A stretch of 64,000 nucleotides of DNA from Burkholderia sp. WP9 (GCF_900104795.1 NZ_FNTG01000001.1:1178001-1242000); one strand, 5' to 3'; counted from the first letter of the stretch, positions 53,400 to 62,160 are shown. A program made the numbers and translations. The notes: a model not told the origin generated them from the sequence alone.

Positions 53400-56153
53400 T
53401 CAGTCAACGTGCTCGACGGAAAATGTGTGTGACATGACGGCTGATGAGTGCCTTTCCGGCGCTGGCGCAAGCGCATACGTGCATTGGAAAGCGAGCGCCG
53501 CGATGGGTAGCGCGCTCGCGTCGACGAGGTCGATCTCGATGCGTGTGATCATTCGTTTCGACGCAAAGGCGTCGAGCCATATCGCGGAAAGGCGCGGCAG
53601 CACGTGTTGTTCGATGAAGCCGATCAGCACGCGAGCCCCGGTTTCCTGAACAAGGCACCTGCCGACGATGTAGTCCACCACTTGCCGGCTGTACGCGAGC
53701 GCCATGTCGTGAACGTCAGCCATGCGTCTGGCAACGCGCTTCAGATGGAGCCGTACGATGCGCGCAAGCGATTCGTGCGCGAGAGGCCGGTACGGCACCA
53801 CGCTGACGCGGCCGAGAAATGCCGCGGGAAATGCCTTGAGCAATTCGGGTCTGAGGGCTTCGCGCAATTGGTTTGCATCGGGTGAGCGCGACGCATCGGC
53901 GCACAGCGTGGCCGTGAGTTCCGAGCCCGTGTTGCTGGTGAGCAGAATCGTCGTATTGCGGAAATCGATGTAGCGGCCGTCTCCGTCTTCCATATAGCCC
54001 TTGTCGAAGACCTGGAAGAACACTTCATGCACGTCGCGATGAGCCTTCTCGATTTCGTCGAGCAAGACCACCGAATAAGGGCGGCGCCGCACGGCCTCGG
54101 TGAGCACGCCTCCCTCGCCGTAACCGACATAGCCGGGCGGGGCGCCTTTCAGTCCGGAAACGCTATGGGCCTCCTGATACTCGCTCATATTGACGGTGAT
54201 CAGGTTCTGCTCGCCGCCGTAGAGCGCCTCCGCGAGGGCGAGGGCGGTTTCGGTCTTGCCCACACCGGAGGGTCCGGCAAGCAGGAAGACGCCCAGCGGT
54301 TTCTTCGGATCCGTGAGCCCGGCGCGCGCGGTTTGCACCCGTTCGCCGATCTGACGCAAGGCGTCGGACTGCCCGATCACGCGCGCTTCGAGCGTGGCTG
54401 GCAGCGACTGCACGGCGGCCACTTCGTCGGTGACCATGCGGCCGACGGGAATGCCCGTCCAGTCCGACACAACCTGGGCGACGATCGCCTCGCTCACGTC
54501 CGCGAACACCAGTGGCGCATCGCCCTGCAATTGCGTGAGGGCGTGCTCCAGATCTTTGAGCGTGTGAAGCGATGCGCGCGCCTCCATGCTCGTGTCCGCG
54601 CGTGGCACGCCGCTATCGATGCCGAACGCATCACGAGCGGTGAGCAACGCCTGCGCCGCTGCGAGCTGCGCTTTCCAGCGGGCTTCGATGCTCCCTTCAA
54701 CGGCGACGAACTCATCGACGCGCGTCTGGGCCGCCGTCAGTGCGCGGCCGGGGTCCAGCCCGATACGCGATTGCGCGGTGAGCAACTCGCTTTCGACGCG
54801 TGCCGCCCGTACGCGCTGACGCACGTCCTGCAACTCTCGCGGAGGTGCGTGCAGGGAAAGTGCGACACGCGCGCACGCGGTGTCGAGAAGACTGATGGCT
54901 TTGTCCGGCAGTTGCCGTGACGGGAGATAGCGATGCGACAGCGTCACGGCCGCGCGGATCGCCTCGTCACGCACGACGACATCGTGATGCCGCGAGAAGG
55001 TCTTTGCGAGGCCGCGCACCATATCGATAGCGGCCGGTTCTTCCGGTTCCCGCACCTGCAGGACCTGGAAACGCCGGGTGAGCGCCGGATCTGTTTCGAT
55101 GTGGCGCTTGTACTCCGCCCAGGTCGTGGCGCCGATCGTGCGAATCGCGCCGCGCGCAAGCGCGGGTTTCAGCAGATTGGCAGCGTCGCCAGTGCCTGTC
55201 TGACCGCCCGCACCGATCAGCGTGTGGATTTCGTCGATGAACAGGATCACGGGCACCGCCGACTTCAGCGCGGCCTCCAGCACGCCTCTCAAACGGGACT
55301 CGAATTCGCCCTTCATGCTCGCGCCGGCGAGCAGCGCGCCCACGTCGAGCGTCAGCAAGCGCACGCCCACCAGTTTGGGCGGCACGTCGCCGGTGGCGAT
55401 GGCGCACGCAAGTCCCTCCACGACGGCAGTCTTGCCGACGCCCGCTTCGCCAGTCAGCAACGGATTGTTTTGCCGACGGCGCAGCAGCACGTCGATCATC
55501 GTGCGAATTTCCAGCTCGCGCCCGATGACCGGATCAATTTCGCCGTTGTGCGCAAGCGCGGTCAGGTCCGTGCAGAACTGTTCGAGCGGCGAAGCTTTTG
55601 ATTGCGCGGCAATTGCATGCGAGGTCTCGCCTGGCACGGCCGGTGAGAAATCGCTGTTGTCGTAGGGTGCTTCAGCGGTTTCTGGGGATGCGTCTATGGA
55701 TGCCAGCAGAGATGCGTTCAGACCTTCGGCGGTTAGCCTGGCGAACGCCGGTGAGATGCAAAGCAGCACACGCCGCAATTCCACCGTCTGTACGAGTGCC
55801 GCGACGAGCCATGCGCTGCGAATGCGCCGGTCATTGAAGCTGAGCGTGGCCAAGACCCAGGCTCGCTCGATCGCCATTTCGACGTGATGCGAGAAATCGC
55901 TGATCGAACTGGCACCTGCGGGTAGCGCGGCGAGCGCGCTCGCCATGTCACGATCGAGCGCTTCCCGGTCGATACCACAGTGCCGCGCAATCCGATGCAG
56001 GTCCGAGTCGGGCTGCTGCAGCAGTTGATGCAGCCAATGCACGAGTTCGATATACGGATTGCCGCGCAGCTTGCAGAAGACGGTGGCGGACTCGATGCTT
56101 TTGTATAGCGTAGTTCCGAGCTTGCCGAAGAGCGCCTGTCGCGTAGTCGTCAT
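53400..56153 (-). CDS. tssH: Type VI ATPase TssH (ClpV)
   Basis: 917-residue AAA+ unfoldase that recycles contracted sheaths. N-terminal domain (LFGKLGTTLYKSIESATVFC), D1 Walker A GEAGVGKTAVVEGLA, a middle coiled region, D2 Walker A GPSGVGKTETALALAEAL and the FDKGYMEDGDGRYIDFRNT stretch. The start at 56153 (MTTTRQALF) matches the usual ClpV beginning; an upstream ATG at 56177 would add eight residues. First gene of the leftward T6SS operon. Confidence 0.95.
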   Translation of the reverse strand: MTTTRQALFGKLGTTLYKSIESATVFCKLRGNPYIELVHWLHQLLQQPDSDLHRIARHCGIDREALDRDMASALAALPAGASSISDFSHHVEMAIERAWVLATLSFNDRRIRSAWLVAALVQTVELRRVLLCISPAFARLTAEGLNASLLASIDASPETAEAPYDNSDFSPAVPGETSHAIAAQSKASPLEQFCTDLTALAHNGEIDPVIGRELEIRTMIDVLLRRRQNNPLLTGEAGVGKTAVVEGLACAIATGDVPPKLVGVRLLTLDVGALLAGASMKGEFESRLRGVLEAALKSAVPVILFIDEIHTLIGAGGQTGTGDAANLLKPALARGAIRTIGATTWAEYKRHIETDPALTRRFQVLQVREPEEPAAIDMVRGLAKTFSRHHDVVVRDEAIRAAVTLSHRYLPSRQLPDKAISLLDTACARVALSLHAPPRELQDVRQRVRAARVESELLTAQSRIGLDPGRALTAAQTRVDEFVAVEGSIEARWKAQLAAAQALLTARDAFGIDSGVPRADTSMEARASLHTLKDLEHALTQLQGDAPLVFADVSEAIVAQVVSDWTGIPVGRMVTDEVAAVQSLPATLEARVIGQSDALRQIGERVQTARAGLTDPKKPLGVFLLAGPSGVGKTETALALAEALYGGEQNLITVNMSEYQEAHSVSGLKGAPPGYVGYGEGGVLTEAVRRRPYSVVLLDEIEKAHRDVHEVFFQVFDKGYMEDGDGRYIDFRNTTILLTSNTGSELTATLCADASRSPDANQLREALRPELLKAFPAAFLGRVSVVPYRPLAHESLARIVRLHLKRVARRMADVHDMALAYSRQVVDYIVGRCLVQETGARVLIGFIEQHVLPRLSAIWLDAFASKRMITRIEIDLVDASALPIAALAFQCTYALAPAPERHSSAVMSHTFSVEHVD

Positions 56154-56718
56154 GGGGTTTCTCTGCGTCGCTGTCATGCGTTTTCGTGCTTTCGCTCGTT
56201 GTCGGGCGAAGCAATTGCGGATCGGCCCAAATCAATCTGGGATCAATCTGAAAATAGGGCTGCGGGCTATTCGATCCATTGCGGATCAATCAAATTTCCA
56301 TTCTTAAGTCATGATATTTTTTTTAAGTGAAATAAAATCGTCAGGATTGTATTAAGCGCATGACTTGATTCATTCGTCAATTGATGCGGGTCGAAACAGA
56401 GTGAAAATGGATGACGTTGTGAAAATTCCGAGTTGGATTGGGATTGTTCTTCGTGAAAGTGTTAATTTGTGATTCTATTTTGTGTGTAGGTGATTTATTT
56501 TATTATGATGTATTGATCTGTATCGTTGTCTTGAAATTGCGGGATAGTCGTGAAAATATGTAAAATGCCATGCGCTGGAAGGTTTTTTATCCTAATCTTT
56601 ATCAAAAAAAATAAGAGATGGCGGTCAAATAAAATTTCATTCGCTTTGAAATGGGCTGATGCTTGGAATTCGTGTTTAGAATGCGGCTTCCGCCAATCAG
56701 CAAAGCACGGGCAATGAC
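56154..56718. promoter_or_regulatory. A+T-rich divergent T6SS control region
   Basis: About 560 bp between tssH and the rightward genes with no supported ORF. From about 56290 to 56660 the composition changes sharply to A+T-rich (poly-T and poly-A tracts at 56310-56325 and 56604-56612), unlike the rest of the window. It must hold the promoters of both T6SS operons and is a likely target for H-NS/MvaT-type silencing. No sigma-54 (-24/-12) element was found by eye. Confidence 0.55.
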
Positions 56719-57411
56719 ATGTGGGTCAGAGGATTTATCAGGCGTGAAATGAGGGTATCCCCGCGCGTTGAAGCGGGCCCGACACAAACGGAACGCAAAC
56801 TGCCGGGAGACAGGCGCCTTGCAAATCAGATCGCCGACGATCATCTGCGCGCCCCCGAATACGATTCCGAGTACAGCAATGGCGAAGCTATTCGTGGCAG
56901 CAGCGCGATATTCGGCCTGATCGGCGCCGCCCTGGCGTCTGATACCGGCGAGTCGCGGCGAGATCGCAGCGAAGCAAGCAGCGGTATCAACGATCTGATC
57001 GAAACGTTGCACGAGCAGTACCGGCGCGTCCTTTGCGATCCCCATGCGTCTCTGCCTGGAGGTTGGGAAGGGCAGTCCCCTCTTTCAGTCGACATGTATC
57101 CGGCTTCGCACTATGAGGCGCAATCCGGTGCACGGACACAGCACATCGCGTCGATCGAAGCACTTCTGTCCGGGGCGCGTTTCATGGAAGACGCGTTCGG
57201 CCCGCTCGCTGCGGACCTGGAGGGCGACTTCGGCGCGGCGGAGTCGGTGCCCGAAATCCTCGGTCTTTTCGCACCGGAGGTATCCCTCGCCGTGGCCGCA
57301 CGGCGCGCGCGCGTGTTGCCGCCCGCGCTGGCGCGACGGGACCACCATGCGTTGGGTCTGGACAGCCCGTTGCCGGCACCACGTTCAATGACACACGAAG
57401 AGACTCGATGA
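56719..57411 (+). CDS. T6SS-associated protein of unknown function
   Basis: 230 residues, not recognised. No signal peptide or transmembrane helix. The N-terminal third is polar and probably disordered; the C-terminal part is helical (SIEALLSGARFMEDAFGPLA, FAPEVSLAVAARRARVLPPA). First gene of the rightward T6SS operon, 51 bp before tssE. The start is weakly supported: no clear Shine-Dalgarno, and a later ATG at 56749 is possible. Position suggests a baseplate accessory or regulator. Confidence 0.6.
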   Translation: MWVRGFIRREMRVSPRVEAGPTQTERKLPGDRRLANQIADDHLRAPEYDSEYSNGEAIRGSSAIFGLIGAALASDTGESRRDRSEASSGINDLIETLHEQYRRVLCDPHASLPGGWEGQSPLSVDMYPASHYEAQSGARTQHIASIEALLSGARFMEDAFGPLAADLEGDFGAAESVPEILGLFAPEVSLAVAARRARVLPPALARRDHHALGLDSPLPAPRSMTHEETR

Positions 57412-57462
57412 CCGCATATCTATCCCGCAGCAACCAGACAGAGTGGCAGCAAGGCGCCGCCG

Positions 57463-58041
57463 ATGGACAGGCCTAAGGCGCCTGCTTCCGGGGCCGTGAA
57501 ACGCGAGGCGCGTTCCGCGCGCGAAGGCGCCGCCACGCCCCGACGAGCGAGCGCGCATCTGTTGCCAACGTTGCTCGACCGTCTGCGTGACGATGCGCCG
57601 CGCAGGCACACGGAAGCGCCCAGTGAATACACGGTGACCCGTTCGCAGATGCGCGACATCGTGCAGCGCGATCTGGCATTCCTGCTGAATACGACCAGCA
57701 TGGAGGATCTGATCGATCGCGAGCGATATCCGCATGTGGCTTCGTCGACGGTGAATTTCGGCGTGCCGCCGCTTGCGGGGGCCTTCACGGCAACGCGCAA
57801 ATGGGAACACATCGAGAAGATCATCCGGTCCGCGATCAACGAGTTCGAGCCACGGCTTATCGCCGAATCACTCAGCATTGCGCCGCTCACCGGTGTCGAT
57901 GCCGAGGTTCACTACAACGTGCTGGCATTCGAGGTCCGCGGCATGATTCGCATGGATCCGTATCCGCTCGAATTCATGGTGCAGAGTTCGCTCGACCTGG
58001 AAACGAGTCAACTGAACGTCACTGGAATGCGCGCGGGCTGA
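57463..58041 (+). CDS. tssE: Type VI baseplate protein TssE (gp25-like)
   Basis: 192 residues. The gp25/TssE domain covers about residues 30-185: LLPTLLDRLRDD, RDIVQRDLAFLLNTTSMEDL, VNFGVPPLAG, IIRSAINEFEPRLIAESLSI. A basic N-terminal extension of ~25 residues is unusual. It is a wedge component; its usual partners tssF and tssG, which normally follow it, are not here. Confidence 0.92.
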   Translation: MDRPKAPASGAVKREARSAREGAATPRRASAHLLPTLLDRLRDDAPRRHTEAPSEYTVTRSQMRDIVQRDLAFLLNTTSMEDLIDRERYPHVASSTVNFGVPPLAGAFTATRKWEHIEKIIRSAINEFEPRLIAESLSIAPLTGVDAEVHYNVLAFEVRGMIRMDPYPLEFMVQSSLDLETSQLNVTGMRAG

Positions 58042-58115
58042 GCGTGATCCTGTATCGCGGCGGACGCATGAAGAACAACCGCAATTGCAGACGGCCAAGC
58101 GGATGAAGGTCAATA

Positions 58116-59213
58116 ATGAGCAAAAGCAGAAAACACCTTGTGCAGAGCGCGGGGACAACGAAAGCACCTGTGCCTCACAACTGGATGACCCCGGTCGACT
58201 CCGCGGCACCGTGCGGCATCGACCTCGAATACGACCCGGAATTCGTCGTTCTCGCGGCGAAAATGACCACGAGGCCGGACGCGCAATACGGCAATTTCGT
58301 GGGATCGCCGGAGCCCGTCAACTGGAGCGACGTCGATCGCGACTGCCGCCGTTTGATGATGCGCAGCAAGGACATGCGTCTCGCCGTGCTGTTCACGCGC
58401 TGCCGCACCCGCCTCACCGGTGCGGCGGGACTCGCCGAGGGCGTGGGCCTGCTCGCCGCGTGGCTCGCGGCTTTTGCGGATCAGATTCACCCGCAGCCCG
58501 GCGTCGACGCGGATCGCGAGGCCGCGCTCGAAATCCGCATGAACGCATTGCAGGCCCTGACCGACGTGGATGGTCTGCTTGCGGATGTGCGAGAAATCGC
58601 GTTGACGAAGTCGACCGCCACGCGCCTTCAGGTGCGCGACATTGAGCGTGCGTTTGCTTATCCCCGTCTAAACGATGCGCTTGCGCCGGAATCGGTGACG
58701 CGGCAACTCGACGATCTGCGCTCACAGCAGCAGGGCACGTTGACGGGCTTCGACGAGGCGCTCGTCAGCCTCGCCGCGATCGACGCATGGAGCCGCGAGC
58801 ACCTGGGCGTCCACGCGCCGGATCTTTCGGCGCTGACCCGGTTGCTCCGGCATGTTGCGCGAGATGGCGCGTACGCGGACAAAAGGAAAGCGGACATCGC
58901 TATGAGTGACCCGCCGACCATCGAACGCGGCGTGGATGAAGCGCCTCCCGATTCGTTGGCCGGGCATGAAGGGGAGTCGGCGCGCGGGAACGTCGATGAA
59001 ATCGCAGGTGAGAGCTTGGGCACGCCACTTACCGATCGCCAAACCGCTCGCGAGCTAATCAGGCAGGCCCGTGAGTGGTTTGAGAAAAACGAACCGAGCA
59101 GTCCGGTTCCTTTGCTGCTCGGGCGCGCCGAGCGACTTGTGGGTAAGCGCTATGCGGAGGTGGTCAAGGCCATTCCCGCTGAACTGCTTGTTCAATGGGA
59201 GAGCGAGGGGTGA
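58116..59213 (+). CDS. tssA: Type VI baseplate/sheath assembly protein TssA
   Basis: 365 residues with the ImpA N-terminal domain (about 25-150: PCGIDLEYDPEFVVLAAKMT, VNWSDVDRDCRRLM, GLLAAWLAAFADQIHPQPGV) and a C-terminal helical region ending in NEPSSPVPLLLGRAERLVGK, typical of TssA. It guides sheath/tube assembly. The last recognisable structural T6SS gene on this side; a porin scrap follows within 35 bp. Confidence 0.94.
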   Translation: MSKSRKHLVQSAGTTKAPVPHNWMTPVDSAAPCGIDLEYDPEFVVLAAKMTTRPDAQYGNFVGSPEPVNWSDVDRDCRRLMMRSKDMRLAVLFTRCRTRLTGAAGLAEGVGLLAAWLAAFADQIHPQPGVDADREAALEIRMNALQALTDVDGLLADVREIALTKSTATRLQVRDIERAFAYPRLNDALAPESVTRQLDDLRSQQQGTLTGFDEALVSLAAIDAWSREHLGVHAPDLSALTRLLRHVARDGAYADKRKADIAMSDPPTIERGVDEAPPDSLAGHEGESARGNVDEIAGESLGTPLTDRQTARELIRQAREWFEKNEPSSPVPLLLGRAERLVGKRYAEVVKAIPAELLVQWESEG

Positions 59214-59246
59214 GCGCCCCACGTGGGAGCGGCGGCGCAGGCCGCC

Positions 59247-59369
59247 TGAACAAATCAAATAGACATCGGTACGCTTCGACACGAAGTAGTCGATACGCGA
59301 AGCGAATTGATGATAGGTCGCTCCCGTTATGCCCTTCACCGAGCTTCCTTTTGCATAGTGGTATGCGAG
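59247..59369 (-). pseudogene. Porin gene fragment
   Basis: A leftward frame reads AYHYAKGSSVKGITGATYHQ and then FASRIDYFVSKRTDVYLI, which closely resembles the late beta strands of Burkholderia OmpC-type porins (pattern YxQxxxxxDYxLSKRTDVY). Only ~40 codons match; neither end continues as porin. It is a decayed remnant between tssA and the PAAR genes. The surrounding 59214-59686 (~470 bp) holds no intact gene; a short rightward frame with a signal-like start (59517-59726) is not convincing. Confidence 0.65.
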
Positions 59370-59686
59370 TCCGCACAGCCGCCGACACACCGCACGCAAC
59401 CCTCCGCCCACTAGCATGAGCGGCCACGCCGCACCCATGAAGAAGGCGCAAATCATCGCGCTTTTTTTGCCCGTGCATCCGGTGCGCTCGGGCCGACCCG
59501 TGATCTGTCAACTCCAGTGCGCATTGTCATGCGGTGCGCATCAGTCGCATTGCTTTTCCGACTTATCCCATGTACGCCGCTGCAGGCCTCCACAGATGAT
59601 TTTGAGCCTGCAGTGGCTAAGCCGCTGCAGCAGCACTGGTGGCTTGGCTCGCCGGTCGCCTTCGTCTATTTCATGGAGTCGTGGAA

Positions 59687-59953
59687 ATGTCGGATCAAGT
59701 ATGTCAAGGCACGTTTTATCACTTAGTCACTGTAGGCGCGCTCATCGGGCAAGGCGTGCGTGTCACCACCGGGCGGTCTATCACGCTGGCCGGGCTGCCC
59801 CTTGCGTGTGTCGGAGATATCGTGACATACAGCGACGGCGCGCATGCCGTGATCAACGACAGTCCGCATCGCAGTTGCACACATCCACCCTGTTCGTGCC
59901 GCTCGATGAGCATGGCAACCAGCTTCAACTTCAGTGAGGGGGTGCAGGTATGA
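59687..59953 (+). CDS. Small PAAR-like protein
   Basis: 88 residues starting MSDQVCQGTFYHLVTVGALI. The central part (RVTTGRSITLAGLPLACVGD) has the glycine/valine spacing of PAAR repeats that form the spike tip on VgrG. The tail is Cys/Ser/His-rich (SPHRSCTHPPCSC). Shorter than a full PAAR domain (~95 residues plus), so it may act with the next PAAR gene, to which it is coupled (ATGA overlap). Confidence 0.65.
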   Translation: MSDQVCQGTFYHLVTVGALIGQGVRVTTGRSITLAGLPLACVGDIVTYSDGAHAVINDSPHRSCTHPPCSCRSMSMATSFNFSEGVQV

Positions 59954-60495
59954 AACGACGCATAGCGGTTGTGGGCGACACCTTGAGCTGCGGGGGCGAG
60001 GTTCTTGACTATGTGCAGGGCACCGGCTTTCGCTTTCACGGCCATAAGGCCGCACTACTCGGCAAGGAAGCATTCTGCCTGACGTGCAAAAGCACCGGGA
60101 TACTCGCGAAAGCGGGCGGCCCGTATCGGCTTCAATACGAGACGACGCACCATGTGGCACTCGATGGAGATATCGTTTTGTGCCAGTGTTCAACCCCACC
60201 GCGCATCACTGCGAGCCTGGCAGGAGAGTCGTGGTGCGAGGACCGCGATTATGAATACGCGCGACGCGTGGAGCTTGATGGTGAGCACGCGTCCCAAGTC
60301 GAGTATGCACATCAACGCCACGATGAGCAGTTTGCGCTTTTTGACGCCGCACATAACGTAGTCCCTGACACGCCTTACACCGTGTTTCTGCCTTCGGGCG
60401 AACGGATTCACGGCATCACCGATTCGCGCGGACGAACCCGGCGCTATCAAACGGACAGCGCGCAATCCATCAAGATTTACCTTGGACACAGATAG
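59950..60495 (+). CDS. PAAR-domain T6SS spike protein with C-terminal extension
   Basis: 181 residues. PAAR domain at about 1-90 (MKRRIAVVGDTLSCGGEVLD, HGHKAALLGKEAFCLTCKS, VALDGDIVLCQCSTPPRI). The C-terminal ~60 residues (YTVFLPSGERIHGITDSRGR, then TRRYQTDSAQSIKIYL) resemble the beta-rich ends of VgrG/PAAR proteins and may dock the following lysozyme. It loads downstream effectors onto the spike. It ends 8 bp before the muramidase gene. Confidence 0.85.
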   Translation: MKRRIAVVGDTLSCGGEVLDYVQGTGFRFHGHKAALLGKEAFCLTCKSTGILAKAGGPYRLQYETTHHVALDGDIVLCQCSTPPRITASLAGESWCEDRDYEYARRVELDGEHASQVEYAHQRHDEQFALFDAAHNVVPDTPYTVFLPSGERIHGITDSRGRTRRYQTDSAQSIKIYLGHR

Positions 60496-60503
60496 GAGGC
60501 TCG

Positions 60504-61067
60504 ATGCCGGATGCACTTGGGACAGCAATAACAAACACCAATCCTAATTCGTGTGTGATCGTACGCACGGATCGGCTTTGCAAGCCGTGGCGAATCTCTC
60601 AGGCGGGAATCGGTTTTATTGAAGCATGGGAGGCTTTCCGGCCACATCTATACGACAACGATGGCGGTGGGCGCGGTGGAAATACAACTATTGGCTTCGG
60701 GCACCTGGTTCATATGGGTCCGATATCGGGTGTATCCTCTGAAGCCCCTTTTTTGAGGGGTATATCGTTGGAGCGTGCGCACCAATTAATGCATCAGGAT
60801 TTGATAGACCCTGAACGGATCGTGAATCAACGCATAAATGTTCCGCTCTTTCAATACGAGTACGATGCATTAGTCGATTTTGTTTATAATTTGCGCAGTC
60901 ACAATGAGGGACTTTTGCATCTCGTAAACACCGGCCACTACGACCAGGTGCCAGCAAAGTTTTTGGAATATTCGTGGGCAGGCGACGTACAACCGCGTGG
61001 CATTTTAAGGCGGCGCCGTGCAGAGGGAAACATGTTCAAGGATGGGAATTACGATGCGAGCCATTAA
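60504..61067 (+). CDS. GH24 lysozyme/muramidase, probable T6SS effector
   Basis: 187 residues of the T4-lysozyme (GH24) family. The active-site pattern E-x8-D/T is visible: Glu43 in AWEAFRPHLYDNDGGG, Asp51/Asp53, and Thr61/62 in NTTIGFGHLV; the RRRAEGNMFKDG tail is typical of phage endolysins. No holin or phage genes surround it. It follows two PAAR genes and precedes a periplasmic lysozyme-inhibitor-like gene overlapping it by 14 bp, so a secreted muramidase effector fits best. The 5' end (GTAITNTNPNSC region) is an extra ~30 residues. Confidence 0.85.
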   Translation: MPDALGTAITNTNPNSCVIVRTDRLCKPWRISQAGIGFIEAWEAFRPHLYDNDGGGRGGNTTIGFGHLVHMGPISGVSSEAPFLRGISLERAHQLMHQDLIDPERIVNQRINVPLFQYEYDALVDFVYNLRSHNEGLLHLVNTGHYDQVPAKFLEYSWAGDVQPRGILRRRRAEGNMFKDGNYDASH

Positions 61068-61503
61068 AGCAATCATTGTAGCGACTGGCTTTGCCTTTGC
61101 CACGTCTGCATTTGCTGACGCGGCTTGTGAGAAACACGCTAAAAAGCGTAACGATTTTCTCGAATGTACAAAAGCTGACGCAGACAAGATGCTTTTTGAC
61201 TCGAAAAGTCTATATCTTAGAATTAGAGAGCAAGCCAAAGGAGACAGGCGGGCCGCGATAGACCAAAATTATCAGATATGGAAAGACAAGCTTGAATCAG
61301 ATTGCACAGTGTTAGGCTATTCATTCAATGGGTGGGGGGGAGACTACACGCCGGATACTGATTTCCAGATTGCAGAATGTCGAAAGACCATCGCGACTCA
61401 GGAATTTGAGTTTTATAAACGGCTCACATGCCCCGGCGATATGGAAACGTCTCCAGTTCCAAAGTGCGCGGCCATAAAAAAGGCGCTTGACGAGAGTCGA
61501 TAG
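61054..61503 (+). CDS. Periplasmic LprI/DUF1311-like lysozyme inhibitor, probable immunity protein
   Basis: 149 residues from the ATG after GATGGGAATTACG. Signal peptide MRAIKAIIVATGFAFATSAF cut after FADA; mature protein with paired Cys (DAACEKHAKKRNDFLECTKAD, KDKLESDC, CPGD, PKCAA) in the spacing of LprI/DUF1311 lysozyme-inhibitor proteins. Directly coupled to the muramidase gene and exported to the compartment where a muramidase would act, so it is the likely immunity protein. Lower GC than the T6SS structural genes. An intrinsic terminator follows. Confidence 0.75.
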   Translation: MRAIKAIIVATGFAFATSAFADAACEKHAKKRNDFLECTKADADKMLFDSKSLYLRIREQAKGDRRAAIDQNYQIWKDKLESDCTVLGYSFNGWGGDYTPDTDFQIAECRKTIATQEFEFYKRLTCPGDMETSPVPKCAAIKKALDESR

Positions 61504-61512
61504 AAAAACACG

Positions 61513-61538
61513 ATCCCCGCTACGGCGGGGATTTTTAT
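61513..61538 (+). terminator. Intrinsic terminator after the muramidase/immunity pair
   Basis: Perfect 8-bp stem ATCCCCGC / GCGGGGAT (61513-61520 and 61525-61532), tetraloop TACG, followed by TTTTTATT. Ten bases after the immunity stop. It closes the PAAR-effector transcription unit. Confidence 0.92.
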
Positions 61539-61644
61539 TGGAACGAAGACCTGCGTGAAAACCGATGAGGCATGGCATCCCCTTGTCAAATGGAAGTAGT
61601 CTTTAGGAGTTCTCTGATGTCATACATGTCTGCCATGGGGATAA

Positions 61645-61678
61645 GTTTGCATTTGTAGTGAGAGCTACATTTGCAAAC
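61645..61678. repeat. Imperfect 14-bp inverted repeat
   Basis: GTTTGCATTTGTAG (61645-61658) and CTACATTTGCAAAC (61665-61678), 12 of 14 positions complementary, loop TGAGAG. It ends 29 bp before the start of the Tat-signal gene. With no T-run it looks more like an operator or leader hairpin than a terminator. Confidence 0.6.
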
Positions 61679-61707
61679 GGCGCAAGCCACTCAATCAGAG
61701 AAAAACG

Positions 61708-62157
61708 ATGACAAGCAGACGGTTATTTTTGCGTAATAGCGCATTATCTCTCGTGGGAATCACATCGCAAATTGCCCGCGCCACCCCCGAGTCGCCCCAG
61801 CTCCCTGCCACGTTGCACCACGGCTATGCGCTAACCAATGGCGCGAGCGCACTGAAGCGCGACGATGGGTCATGGATTTTTTGGGTTCGTATTATCAATT
61901 ATGATAATCCTGATGATGATATTAACGCAAGTCTAGAGCTGGCAACTGATAGGGCATTCTCGCAAATCATCGAAAACCTTCCTTTTACTCTTACGAATTC
62001 ACGATCTTTCATTGCCCAGCCGGTATACACGCCAAAATCTGGAACTTCGCAACCCTTTTATCGCTATGTGATCGGATCGAATCCTTCGACTTCTCGTTCG
62101 GTAAGTTCGGTCGTTAACTCAATTTCCCCATGGGATACTGAATCAAAGGCTGAATAA
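61708..62157 (+). CDS. Unknown protein with twin-arginine signal
   Basis: 149 residues. The N-terminus MTSRRLFLRNSALSLVGITS has a Tat motif (SRRLFLR) and a hydrophobic core, with a likely cut after ARA near residue 25. The mature part is beta-rich looking (WIFWVRIINYDNPDDDINAS) and not recognised. Low GC compared with the T6SS core. It starts a three-gene cassette, 3 bp before the next gene. Role unknown; it could be an accessory or immunity component. Confidence 0.7.
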   Translation: MTSRRLFLRNSALSLVGITSQIARATPESPQLPATLHHGYALTNGASALKRDDGSWIFWVRIINYDNPDDDINASLELATDRAFSQIIENLPFTLTNSRSFIAQPVYTPKSGTSQPFYRYVIGSNPSTSRSVSSVVNSISPWDTESKAE

Positions 62158-62160
62158 CAA

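Noticed and set aside
56305..56330. CTTAAG in the T6SS divergent region as a third PmrA box
   Set aside because: Only one half-site is present; nothing like CTTAAG or CTTCAG lies 5 nt away.
59416..59937. 173-codon rightward frame between tssA and the PAAR genes
   Set aside because: Cys/Arg/Ser-rich with no domain; it overlaps the supported PAAR-like gene in another frame.
60504..61067. Prophage remnant, from the GH24 lysozyme
   Set aside because: No holin, spanin, integrase, capsid or tail genes nearby; PAAR genes upstream and an inhibitor-like gene downstream fit a T6SS effector module better.
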